Origin: an uncultured Prevotellaceae bacterium
GTDB lineage: Bacteria; Bacteroidota; Bacteroidia; Bacteroidales; Muribaculaceae
Assembly: GCA_937904375.1 (NCBI GenBank)
Contig: CALDIG010000109.1
Coordinates: 1 to 15,729 of the forward strand
Direction: 5' to 3'
DNA length: 15,729 nt
Position 1 is the first letter of the stretch. Each line of letters begins with the position of its first letter. This document shows positions 1-6,308 of this stretch, piece by piece. Position numbers and translations under genes: made by a program. A model generated the notes under the pieces. It did not search any database. It was not told the origin of the DNA and saw nothing but the letters and a program-made list of their open reading frames with translations.

Positions 1-1407
1 CGCCAGCTGAGCCTCAGGCACATCGAGCATAACGTGCTCAACGCCAAGCTACACCAGAAGGAGGCCGACATCGTGGCACAAGCCGGACGCCAGGTTAACG
101 GCAAGGGTGTGGTGACCATCGCCACCAACATGGCAGGTCGTGGTACCGATATCAAGCTCACCCCCGAGGTTAAGGAGGCTGGCGGTCTCGCCATCATAGG
201 CACCGAGCGTCACGAGTCACGACGTGTAGATAACCAGCTGCGTGGTCGTGCCGGCCGTCAAGGCGACCCGGGAAGCTCTGTGTTCTTCGTCTCGTTTGAG
301 GACAAGGTAATGCGTCTGTTTGCCAGTGAGCGCGTAGTGCGCCTGCTCGACCGCTTGGGATTGCACGATGGCGAGATGATAGAGTCACCCATGGTCACCA
401 AGAGCATCGAGAACGCACAGAAACGCGTGGAGGAGAACAACTTCGGTATCCGTAAGCACACCCTCGAGTATGACGACGTGATGAACTATCAGCGCAACGC
501 CATCTACACTCGCCGTCATCATGCACTGCTGGGTGAACGCATAGGCATCGACATCATCAACACCCTCTACGACAGCATTGAGGATACCGTCAACAAGTTT
601 GACTCTTCGTCCTTCGAGGACCTGAAGATGCAAGTGCTGTCGCTCTATGCCATCGAGCCTCCATTCAGCGAGGAGCAATTCCGCAAGCAAGACTCACAAA
701 AGAGCATCGACCAGCTCTTCGACGCTGTGATGGAAGCCTTCAAGCGCAAGACAGAGCGACTCTCGGAGGTCGCCAACCCCGTGATACAGAGCGTGTGCGA
801 GCGACAGGTGAGCGAGGGCGCACCAGAGCCTCACGGCAAGATGCGAGTGCCCATCACCGACGGCAAGCGCACCTTCGGCATCGTCATCGACCTCAAGGAG
901 GCCTACGAGACCCAAAGCAAGTGCATCGCCAAGGCTTGGCAGAAGGCTATCCTGCTGCTATCTATCGACGAGAACTGGAAGACACACCTGCGCGACCTCG
1001 ACCAACTGCGCCAGAGCGTGCAGAACGCCAGCTATGAGCAGAAAGACCCGCTAGTAATCTACAAACTCGAGTCGTTCAACCTCTTCCAGGCTATGCTCGC
1101 CGACATGAACAACAAGGCCATCTCGTCGCTCATGCGAGGACAGATTCCACAGCAAGAAGGCAACCCCGAAGTGACACGGGCGCAAGAGGAACGTCGTCAG
1201 CGCCAGCGCTACAGCGAGGGACGCGGACAAGATGCCGACGCTGTGGCAGCGGCAGCAGCAGCGCAGCGACAAGCTGGCATGAGCGCCAGCCAGGCAGGAC
1301 GCGGACCGGTGGCCCCCATCCGCAACGAGGGTCCCAAGATTGGCCGTAACGACCCATGCCCCTGCGGCAGCGGCAAGAAATACAAAAACTGCCACGGAAA
1401 ACTTTAG
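1..1407 (+). CDS. secA: Protein translocase ATPase SecA, C-terminal part (5' end outside window)
   Basis: SecA is the motor ATPase that drives preproteins through the SecYEG channel at the inner membrane. The reading frame is open from base 1, so the N-terminal half, including the Walker A/B nucleotide-binding domain, lies outside the window; 468 residues are visible. The second motor domain is clear: NMAGRGTDI (127-153) is helicase motif V and QLRGRAGRQGDPG (235-273) is motif VI. The helical scaffold/wing region follows, with HTLEYDDVMNYQR and later ENWKTHLRDLDQLRQSV. A charged, Gln/Ala-rich linker with a poly-Ala run leads to the C-terminal zinc SEC-C motif (CPCGSGKKYKNCH, 1357-1395), which in the family binds SecB or ribosomes. 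The stop is TAG at 1405-1407. Its G appears to come from an inserted element; without the insert the frame would end in TAA at the same codon. Confidence 0.97.
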   Translation, partial: RQLSLRHIEHNVLNAKLHQKEADIVAQAGRQVNGKGVVTIATNMAGRGTDIKLTPEVKEAGGLAIIGTERHESRRVDNQLRGRAGRQGDPGSSVFFVSFEDKVMRLFASERVVRLLDRLGLHDGEMIESPMVTKSIENAQKRVEENNFGIRKHTLEYDDVMNYQRNAIYTRRHHALLGERIGIDIINTLYDSIEDTVNKFDSSSFEDLKMQVLSLYAIEPPFSEEQFRKQDSQKSIDQLFDAVMEAFKRKTERLSEVANPVIQSVCERQVSEGAPEPHGKMRVPITDGKRTFGIVIDLKEAYETQSKCIAKAWQKAILLLSIDENWKTHLRDLDQLRQSVQNASYEQKDPLVIYKLESFNLFQAMLADMNNKAISSLMRGQIPQQEGNPEVTRAQEERRQRQRYSEGRGQDADAVAAAAAAQRQAGMSASQAGRGPVAPIRNEGPKIGRNDPCPCGSGKKYKNCHGKL

Positions 1408-1580
1408 GTGGGTTCTATAAATTAATTGAGATGGATTTTGTTTTTATGTCGAGTAGATTTTTTCTTAAAGTGAAGAATAGTAGCGGGCTACATTTCAAGA
1501 GTTTAAGTAAAAATATGCCGACAGAAAACAAAATACAGCCAACACATATTATTACTTTTTCTTAATTTATAGAACCCACC
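1407..1580. mobile_element. MITE-like 174-bp element with 19-bp terminal inverted repeats
   Basis: The left end, ggtgggttctataaattaa (1407-1425), is the exact reverse complement of the right end (1562-1580). Both sides are flanked by TTTA (1403-1406 and 1581-1584), a candidate 4-bp target-site duplication. The 136-bp interior is AT-rich, and I see no credible coding sequence or transposase in it, so the element looks non-autonomous and would need a transposase in trans. A 4-bp duplication and short GG-starting ends would fit several IS families, including IS5-like, but I cannot assign a family from this alone. It lies exactly in the secA stop codon. The outermost base pair of the match (1406/1581) also pairs, so the true boundary could be shifted by one base. 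An alternative is a structural RNA hairpin downstream of secA, but the matching flanks favour a mobile element. Confidence 0.72.
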
Positions 1581-1582
1581 TT

Positions 1583-1617
1583 TAATCAATGCATAATTCT
1601 TAATGCATAATGCACAA
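1583..1617. repeat. Heptamer tandem array downstream of secA
   Basis: In strict 7-base register the sequence reads taatcaa, tgcataa, ttcttaa, tgcataa, tgcacaa. Two units are identical and all share the form TnnnnAA. If the 174-bp element is removed, the first unit starts with the TAA that would have been the original secA stop codon. The units are degenerate, and this is the weakest of the four heptamer arrays in the window. Confidence 0.55.
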
Positions 1618-1621
1618 TTAA

Positions 1622-1659
1622 AACAATCCCCTTGAGCCTCATTGCTCAAGGGGATTGTT
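1622..1659. terminator. Bidirectional hairpin terminator between secA and ypfJ
   Basis: A perfect 16-bp stem (aacaatccccttgagc, 1622-1637, with its exact complement at 1644-1659) closes a 6-base loop (ctcatt). It lies between two convergent genes, secA on plus and the ypfJ-type gene on minus. T-containing tracts follow on both sides, so it can end transcription from either direction. Confidence 0.88.
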
Positions 1660-1688
1660 ATTCTTCTCACATTTACTCTAAAAGAATA

Positions 1689-2609
1689 TTACAGCTGGCT
1701 GTAGTTTAGATTCATGGCTGCTTCCATGCCTTTTCTCACGTCACCAGTTTGGAATCCCGCCTTGAACCAGCGCATGCGCTGGTCGCTGGTGCCGTGGGTG
1801 AAGCTCTCGGGAACGGCGTAGCCCTGACCGCGCTTCTGCAGATAATCGTCACCAATCTTCTGCGCACAGTCGATAGCCTCTCTCAAATCAGTGTCGTCCA
1901 TTGAGCCAAAAAGTTCATTGTCGTAGTGGGCCCAGCATCCGGCAAGATAGTCGGCAAGCAGCTCAATGCGCACGCTCTCCTTGTTGGCCTGCGCGCTGCC
2001 CTGACCATACTGGCGCATCTTGGCGTGAATTTTGTCGAGGATACCAGTCAGGTACTCCACATGGTGTCCCACCTCATGAGCTATCACGTAGGCGTAGGCA
2101 AAATCACCGTCAGCGTCAAGCTGCTGCTTCATGGTTGAGAAGAACGACAAGTCAAGATACAGACACTGGTCTCCACTGCAATAGAATGGTCCCATCGCCG
2201 CTTGACCTTGACCGCAAGCAGTGCTTGTGGAACCAGAATAGATCACCATCGTGGGATCCTTATATTCTCCCAAATTCTGCTCACGGAATATTTTTGACCA
2301 CACATCCTCGGTGCCGCCAAGTATCTGGCACGAGAATTTGTAAAGTGCCTGCTCCTCTTCGCTGAATTCAGTCTGTCCCTAGGCCTGAATTTGATTGTTG
2401 GTGAGTCCACCACCGCCCATCATGCCGCCCAAGACGTCACCTATATTTATGCCCCCGCCGCCAAGGTTTCCGCTGCCGCCGCCCATAAACATGGCAACGA
2501 GTGCGATGATGATACCCATAATACCGCCGCCAACGCCGGCCTTGGCGCCGCTGCTCATGCCACGGCGATCCTCTACGTTGGTACTCTCTCTGCGTCCTTC
2601 TAATTTCAT
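1689..2609 (-). pseudogene. ypfJ: YpfJ-family neutral zinc metallopeptidase, interrupted by an in-frame amber codon
   Basis: Read from ATG at 2607-2609 down to the TAA at 1689-1691, one frame spans 306 codons broken by a single TAG at 2379-2381. The first 76 residues start MKLEGRRESTNVEDRR, the conserved YpfJ N-terminus, then a membrane segment (GGIMGIIIALVAMFMGG) and a Gly-rich linker. The remaining 229 residues continue with no frameshift and carry the catalytic HEVGHH zinc motif, MGPFYCSGDQCLYLDLSFF, IELLADYLAGCWAH and the terminal SFTHGTSDQR..WFKAGF. The combined length is close to E. coli YpfJ. CAG to TAG is one transition (Gln in the context IQA-Q-GQTEF). A GTG at 2301-2303 could restart a 204-residue protein with the active site but no membrane anchor. 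Family members are predicted membrane-anchored peptidases of poorly known substrate. It may be a recent pseudogene or a sequencing error. Confidence 0.88.
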
Positions 2610-2649
2610 ATCGTTTTTGTTTTATTGGTTACACATATTTATAAAAGTA

Positions 2650-2680
2650 CAAAAGTAGTTATTTTTTTAAGAAACAACAA
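2650..2680 (-). promoter_or_regulatory. Bacteroidetes-type promoter for the ypfJ-type gene
   Basis: On the minus strand, TACTTTTG (plus 2650-2657) matches the -7 consensus TAnnTTTG. It is preceded, after 20 bases, by TTG (plus 2678-2680), a -33 element. The start codon at 2609 lies about 40 bases downstream, with no Shine-Dalgarno-like sequence. Confidence 0.65.
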
Positions 2681-2770
2681 CAACAATCTCAAAAAAACAC
2701 ATAAAAAGAGCAAAAAAATGGTGCTGCGAATATTTTTTTCGGTTTTTTCGAAAAAATATCGCAAAAAACC

Positions 2771-2800
2771 TTGCCAGTTCAAAAAATAGTTGTACCTTTG
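2771..2800 (+). promoter_or_regulatory. Promoter of the tRNA-Lys gene
   Basis: TTG at 2771-2773, a 19-base spacer and TACCTTTG at 2793-2800 match the Bacteroidetes housekeeping (sigma-ABfr type) promoter. The mature tRNA starts 33 bases after the -7 box. The sequence just upstream is very A/T rich. Confidence 0.78.
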
Positions 2801-2832
2801 CACTCGGAAATCAACAAGGGTTTCCCTTTTTT

Positions 2833-2905
2833 GACTCCGTGGCTCAGTTGGTAGAGCAACTGACTCTTAATCAGTGGGTCGAGGGTTCGAGCCCCTCCGG
2901 GGTCA
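2833..2905 (+). tRNA. tRNA-Lys (anticodon CTT)
   Basis: A 73-base cloverleaf is visible. The acceptor stem is gactccg with cggggtc (one G-T pair). The D arm carries ggctcagttggtagagc. The anticodon stem ACTGA/TCAGT holds the loop CTCTTAA, giving anticodon CTT, which reads AAG lysine codons. The T arm is GAGGG-ttcgagc-CCCTC, and the discriminator base is A. The CCA end is not encoded. No second tRNA gene is seen next to it. Confidence 0.97.
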
Positions 2906-2906
2906 C

Positions 2907-2956
2907 AAGAAAATCGGCTAGCAGGCTTATAAAACAGCATGTTAGCCGGTTTTCTT
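2907..2956 (+). terminator. Terminator of the tRNA-Lys gene
   Basis: Arms of 21 bases (2907-2927 and 2936-2956) pair with a few G-U or mismatched positions around an 8-base loop. The descending arm ends in ggttttctt followed by tta, so it carries its own T-rich tract. It begins one base after the discriminator base. Confidence 0.82.
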
Positions 2957-3268
2957 TATCGCGCCCACAACACGATGCGAGGCAAATAGAGTTCATCCGT
3001 AAAAAGGTGGGGCGAGATAAGTCGGAGACTTGACCATGTGCGAAAAAATGCGATTAAGCGAGAAAATGCTCACGCTCGAAATAACCCTGAGCAAGCTGTA
3101 GGGTCAGGGTGTTGCATAATTTTGGAAGAGACTCTTTTCGCTACGCACGACTATGAATAATAATCCAGGTTAATGTTTTTCTCGTCTCAGACAGCATTTT
3201 CAGTGTCAAATGCCAGTCTCAATAGTGGTAAATAAAATAAATTCTGGCGGGTTTTTTTACTTTTCTCG

Positions 3269-3298
3269 TTGATATTTCGTCAAAAATTACTAACTTTG
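3269..3298 (+). promoter_or_regulatory. Promoter upstream of parC with a long leader
   Basis: TTG (3269-3271), a spacer of exactly 19 bases and TAACTTTG (3291-3298) form a near-ideal Bacteroidetes promoter. Transcription would begin near 3305, leaving about 245 bases of leader before the parC ATG. That leader contains the hairpins and palindromes at 3314-3371, 3435-3453, 3464-3484 and 3494-3513. Confidence 0.72.
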
Positions 3299-3434
3299 TC
3301 GATTAAAAGTTCATCTACGAAGTTAAGGAGTTATCGAGTTTTTGTTCTCCCCTACTCCATGACTCCGTAGAAATAGCCGAGCTTAATCGCATTTTTGAAT
3401 AAAATGCTCACGCTCGCAAGGCTTTGAGATGTAT

Positions 3435-3453
3435 GGTCAGGGCTGCCCTGACC
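3435..3453. repeat. Palindrome ggtcagggc-t-gccctgacc
   Basis: Nine-base arms pair perfectly around one central base (an 8-bp stem with a 3-base loop if folded as RNA). It lies in the parC leader, 40 bases before a second GC-rich palindrome. A related half-site, gggtcaggg, occurs at about 3099-3109. Confidence 0.65.
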
Positions 3454-3493
3454 GCCATGCACACATGATTAATGCCGAATCATGACTCAAGGC

Positions 3494-3513
3494 GGACACG
3501 GCATGCCGTGTCC
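3494..3513. repeat. 20-bp perfect palindrome (REP-like)
   Basis: The sequence ggacacggcatgccgtgtcc equals its own reverse complement. It sits 39 bases before the parC start and is followed by ctacaatcgcattttt. Its GC-rich symmetric form and intergenic position resemble REP-type dispersed palindromes. A binding site for a dimeric regulator is the alternative. Confidence 0.65.
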
Positions 3514-3552
3514 CTACAATCGCATTTTTCAAGATAACCCACAACACAAGAT

Positions 3553-6279
3553 ATGAACGACGATAATAACATAAATGAGGAAGTAAATGAGTCAATGGAG
3601 CTGAATGAAGCGAATGATTCTTCTCCTGCGTCACCCTCCTCGCCCGATTCCCGACCCACGATCCCCGATTCCCGATCTCCGATTCCCGACAAGGACAAGA
3701 AGCTGCGCCTCTCGGGAATGTATGAGAACTGGTTTATCGACTATGCCAGCTATGTAATTCTTGAGCGTGCCATCCCGCACATCGAGGATGGCCTCAAACC
3801 CGTGCAGCGCCGCATCCTCCATGTGATGAAGGAGAGCGACGACGGCCATTACACCAAGGTCGCCGGCATCGTGGGCGACACCATGCACTACCACCCTCAC
3901 GGCGACGCATCCATTGGCGACGCATTGGTGCAACTTGGTCAAAAAGAACTACTTATCGACACACAAGGAAACTGGGGCAACATCCTCACTGGCGACGGAG
4001 CCGCAGCGCCCCGTTACATCGAGGCAAGGCTTAGCGAGTTTGCCCTCGAGGTGGCGTTCGACAACAAGGTCACCGAGTGGACGATGAGCTACGACGGCCG
4101 CAACCGTGAGCCCATCACGCTGCCAGTGAAGTTCCCGTTGCTGCTGGCGCAGGGTGCCGAGGGCATCGCAGTGGGCTTGTCGTGCAAGATACTGCCTCAT
4201 AACTTCAACGAGATACTTGATGCCGCAGTCGCCTACCTCAAAGGCGAGGAGTTCCAGCTCTATCCCGACTTCCCCACCGGCGGATATGTGGATGTGAACA
4301 ACTACCGCGACGGCGAGCGAGGCGGCAGTGTGAGAGTACGCACTAAGATTGAGAAACTCGACAACAAAACCCTTCTCGTCAAGGATTTGCCCTACGGCAA
4401 GACTACCAGCACACTCATAGACTCAATTTTGAGAGCAGCCGAGAAAGGCAAGATAAAAATCAAAAAGGTGGAGGACAACACCTCCTCTACCGCCGAGATT
4501 ATCGTCACCCTGCAGCCTGGCACGTCGAGCGACAAGGCGATTGACGCGCTCTACGCCTTCAGCGACTGCGAGACCAGCATTTCGCCAAACATCTGCGTCA
4601 TCAAAGACGAGAAGCCGCAGTTCCTCACCGCAACCCATCTGCTGCAGTTCAGCGTAGATCACACCAAGGACATTCTGCGGCGCGAACTCGAGATACAGCG
4701 TCTCGACACTATGGAGTCGCTGTTCTTTGCCTCGCTCGAGAAAATCTTCATCGAGGAGCGCATCTACAAAGATAGAGGCTATGAGCAGGCTAAGGACGAG
4801 GACGCCGCCGTCAACCACATTGACAAACGCTTGGAGCCGTTCAAGCCACAGTTCTACCGCGCCATCACACGTGATGACATCCTGCGCCTGATGGAAATCA
4901 AGATGAAGCGCATCGTTAAGTTCAACAGCGACAAGGCGGACAATTACATCGCCATGCTCAACGAGCGCCTTGCCGACATCGACTACAAACTCGCGCACCT
5001 CGTGGAGCACACCATCAACTGGTATGAGAACCTGAAAAAGAAATATGGGCACCTGCATCCACGCAAGACCACCATACGCGACTTCGATACCATCGTTGCC
5101 AGCAAAGTCGCCGAAGCCAACGAGAAACTCTACATCAACCGTCAGGAGGGCTTTATCGGCACCGCGCTCAAGAAGGACGAGTTTGTGTGCAACTGCAGCG
5201 ACATCGACGACATCATCATCTTCTATAAAGATGGTAAATATAAGGTCATCAAAGTCGCCGAGAAGATTTATGTGGGCAAGAACATCCTTTATGTGGGAGT
5301 TTATAAGCGCAACGACACACGCACCATCTTCAACGCTCTCTACACCGACGGACGCGGCGGCACCACTTATATGAAGCGATTTGCCGTGACAGGTGTGACC
5401 CGCGACAAGGAATATGACATCACTCAAGGCAAGCCAGGGTCGAAGGTGGTGTGGTTCACCGTCAACCCCAACGGCGAGGCCGAGGTGCTGCGCATCACCC
5501 TCAAGCCCAAGAAGCACCTGCGCACGGTGCAGTTTGACGTCGATCTCGCCGACATGGCTATCAAGGGCAAGACCACTCGTGGCAACATGGTGACCAAGAA
5601 CGAGATACACCGCATCACCCTCAAGGAGCATGGACGTTCCACGCTCGACGACCGCGAGGTGTGGTTCGACCACGATATACTGCGTCTCAACTACGAGGGA
5701 CACGGCGTTTCGTTAGGAAAGTTTGCCGGCGAAGACCGCATTCTCGTGATAATGAAGAACGGAGAGTTTTACACCACCACCAGCGAGGCCACCAACCACT
5801 ATGAGGAAGGCATCCTGCGCATCATGAAGTATGACCCTGGCATGGTGTGGACCGCCATCCTCAACGATGCCGACCAGGGATATGTCTATCTCAAGCGCTT
5901 TACCCTCGACGATAACAACAAGAAGCAGCGCATGATTGGTGACAATCCCGAGTCATCGCTCATCGTGCTCTCCAACGAGAAATATCCTCGCTTTGAGGTG
6001 AAGTTTGGCGGTGACGACAGCTTCCGCGAGAACTTAATAGTTGACGGCGAGGAGTTTATCGCCGTCAAGAGCTTCCATGCCAAGGGCAAGCGTCTCACTA
6101 ACTACAACGTTGAGACAGTTACCGAACTTGAGCCGCGCATCGTGGAGGAAGAGGCTCCCCAAGAAAGCGAGGAACCAGTTACCGAAGGAGGCGAGGAACT
6201 CAACGACGACATCAGCCAGCAGGAAGTCCTCGACAAACTCACAGGCCAAACACGCCTCTTTGATGACGAAGAAAACTGA
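3553..6279 (+). CDS. parC: DNA topoisomerase IV subunit A (ParC)
   Basis: Topoisomerase IV A cuts and rejoins DNA while partner ParE hydrolyses ATP, so daughter chromosomes can separate. The 908-residue protein begins with an acidic, repeat-encoded extension (about residues 1-50). The breakage-reunion domain follows: YENWFIDYASYVILERAIPH, DGLKPVQRRILH, HYHPHGDASIGDALVQLGQ, then AAPRYIEARLS with catalytic Tyr155 (codon 4015-4017). A coiled tower region with LEKIFIEERIYKDRGYEQA leads to a beta-pinwheel C-terminal domain (about 540-850) and an acidic tail. I call ParC rather than GyrA because the GyrA-box is absent and the N-terminus is of the Bacteroidetes ParC type. At the quinolone-contact position (E. 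coli ParC Ser80) it has Ala119, with Asp123 at the Glu84 position. parE is not in the window. The TGA stop lies inside the first unit of a heptamer array. Confidence 0.95.
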   Translation: MNDDNNINEEVNESMELNEANDSSPASPSSPDSRPTIPDSRSPIPDKDKKLRLSGMYENWFIDYASYVILERAIPHIEDGLKPVQRRILHVMKESDDGHYTKVAGIVGDTMHYHPHGDASIGDALVQLGQKELLIDTQGNWGNILTGDGAAAPRYIEARLSEFALEVAFDNKVTEWTMSYDGRNREPITLPVKFPLLLAQGAEGIAVGLSCKILPHNFNEILDAAVAYLKGEEFQLYPDFPTGGYVDVNNYRDGERGGSVRVRTKIEKLDNKTLLVKDLPYGKTTSTLIDSILRAAEKGKIKIKKVEDNTSSTAEIIVTLQPGTSSDKAIDALYAFSDCETSISPNICVIKDEKPQFLTATHLLQFSVDHTKDILRRELEIQRLDTMESLFFASLEKIFIEERIYKDRGYEQAKDEDAAVNHIDKRLEPFKPQFYRAITRDDILRLMEIKMKRIVKFNSDKADNYIAMLNERLADIDYKLAHLVEHTINWYENLKKKYGHLHPRKTTIRDFDTIVASKVAEANEKLYINRQEGFIGTALKKDEFVCNCSDIDDIIIFYKDGKYKVIKVAEKIYVGKNILYVGVYKRNDTRTIFNALYTDGRGGTTYMKRFAVTGVTRDKEYDITQGKPGSKVVWFTVNPNGEAEVLRITLKPKKHLRTVQFDVDLADMAIKGKTTRGNMVTKNEIHRITLKEHGRSTLDDREVWFDHDILRLNYEGHGVSLGKFAGEDRILVIMKNGEFYTTTSEATNHYEEGILRIMKYDPGMVWTAILNDADQGYVYLKRFTLDDNNKKQRMIGDNPESSLIVLSNEKYPRFEVKFGGDDSFRENLIVDGEEFIAVKSFHAKGKRLTNYNVETVTELEPRIVEEEAPQESEEPVTEGGEELNDDISQQEVLDKLTGQTRLFDDEEN
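3644..3692. repeat. Heptamer array inside the parC coding sequence
   Basis: Seven units in strict 7-base register read ccgattc, ccgaccc, acgatcc, ccgattc, ccgatct, ccgattc, ccgacaa. Translated, they give a 7-residue periodic peptide (PDSRPTI, PDSRSPI, PD) at residues about 31-46, in the low-complexity extension ahead of the conserved ParC fold. Confidence 0.85.
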
Positions 6280-6307
6280 CTTCTGACATCTGACTTCTGA
6301 CATCTGA
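6277..6307. repeat. Heptamer array filling the parC-DUF3316 gap
   Basis: Units tgacttc, tgacatc, tgacttc, tgacatc, tga run without interruption from the first base of the parC stop codon to two bases before the next ATG (6309). The array therefore makes up the entire intergenic sequence. Because seven is not a multiple of three, it puts TGA in all three forward frames. Confidence 0.9.
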
Positions 6308-6308
6308 A

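Larger units (their letters stand above)
2957..3552. other. Gene-free region rich in palindromes and dispersed repeats
   Basis: No convincing coding sequence lies on either strand here. The region holds a 16-bp inverted pair (aaaaatgcgattaagc at 3044-3059, its complement at 3381-3396), a 16-bp direct pair (aaaatgctcacgctcg at 3063-3078 and 3401-3416) and a third copy of aatcgcattttt at 3518-3529. It also holds a small hairpin at 3189-3219, a promoter at 3269-3298 and several palindromes described separately. A long imperfect pairing (tctacg near 3314 with cgtaga ending at 3371) could fold the start of the parC leader. The repeats look like intergenic repeat families that would recur elsewhere in the genome, but a single window cannot show that. 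Confidence 0.7.

Noticed and set aside
1356..1565. Open frame running from the secA end into the 174-bp element
   Set aside because: It starts out of frame inside the SecA zinc motif and continues through an AT-rich non-coding element, with no conserved residues.
2379..2381. Reassignment of TAG to a sense codon (as in some gut phages)
   Set aside because: No other gene in the window has an internal TAG over more than 12 kb of coding sequence, and trmO ends in TAG. A single point mutation in ypfJ is simpler.
2395..2658. Plus-strand Pro-rich open frames opposite the ypfJ N-terminus
   Set aside because: They mirror the Gly-rich linker of the minus-strand gene (Gly codons read as Pro on the other strand) and have no start context or homology.
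2833..2905. tRNA-Lys as the integration site of the defence island
   Set aside because: The island is about 6 kb away and its repeat matches the trmO end, not the tRNA. No partial tRNA copy is visible.
2839..3033. A 64-codon open frame across the tRNA-Lys gene and its terminator
   Set aside because: It overlaps a clear tRNA and hairpin, has no conserved features and would start inside the acceptor stem.
4423..5703. A 426-codon open frame on the minus strand opposite parC
   Set aside because: It lies entirely within the conserved ParC coding sequence, has Val/Leu/His-rich low-information composition and resembles no protein family. It is a by-product of codon bias in a GC-rich gene.
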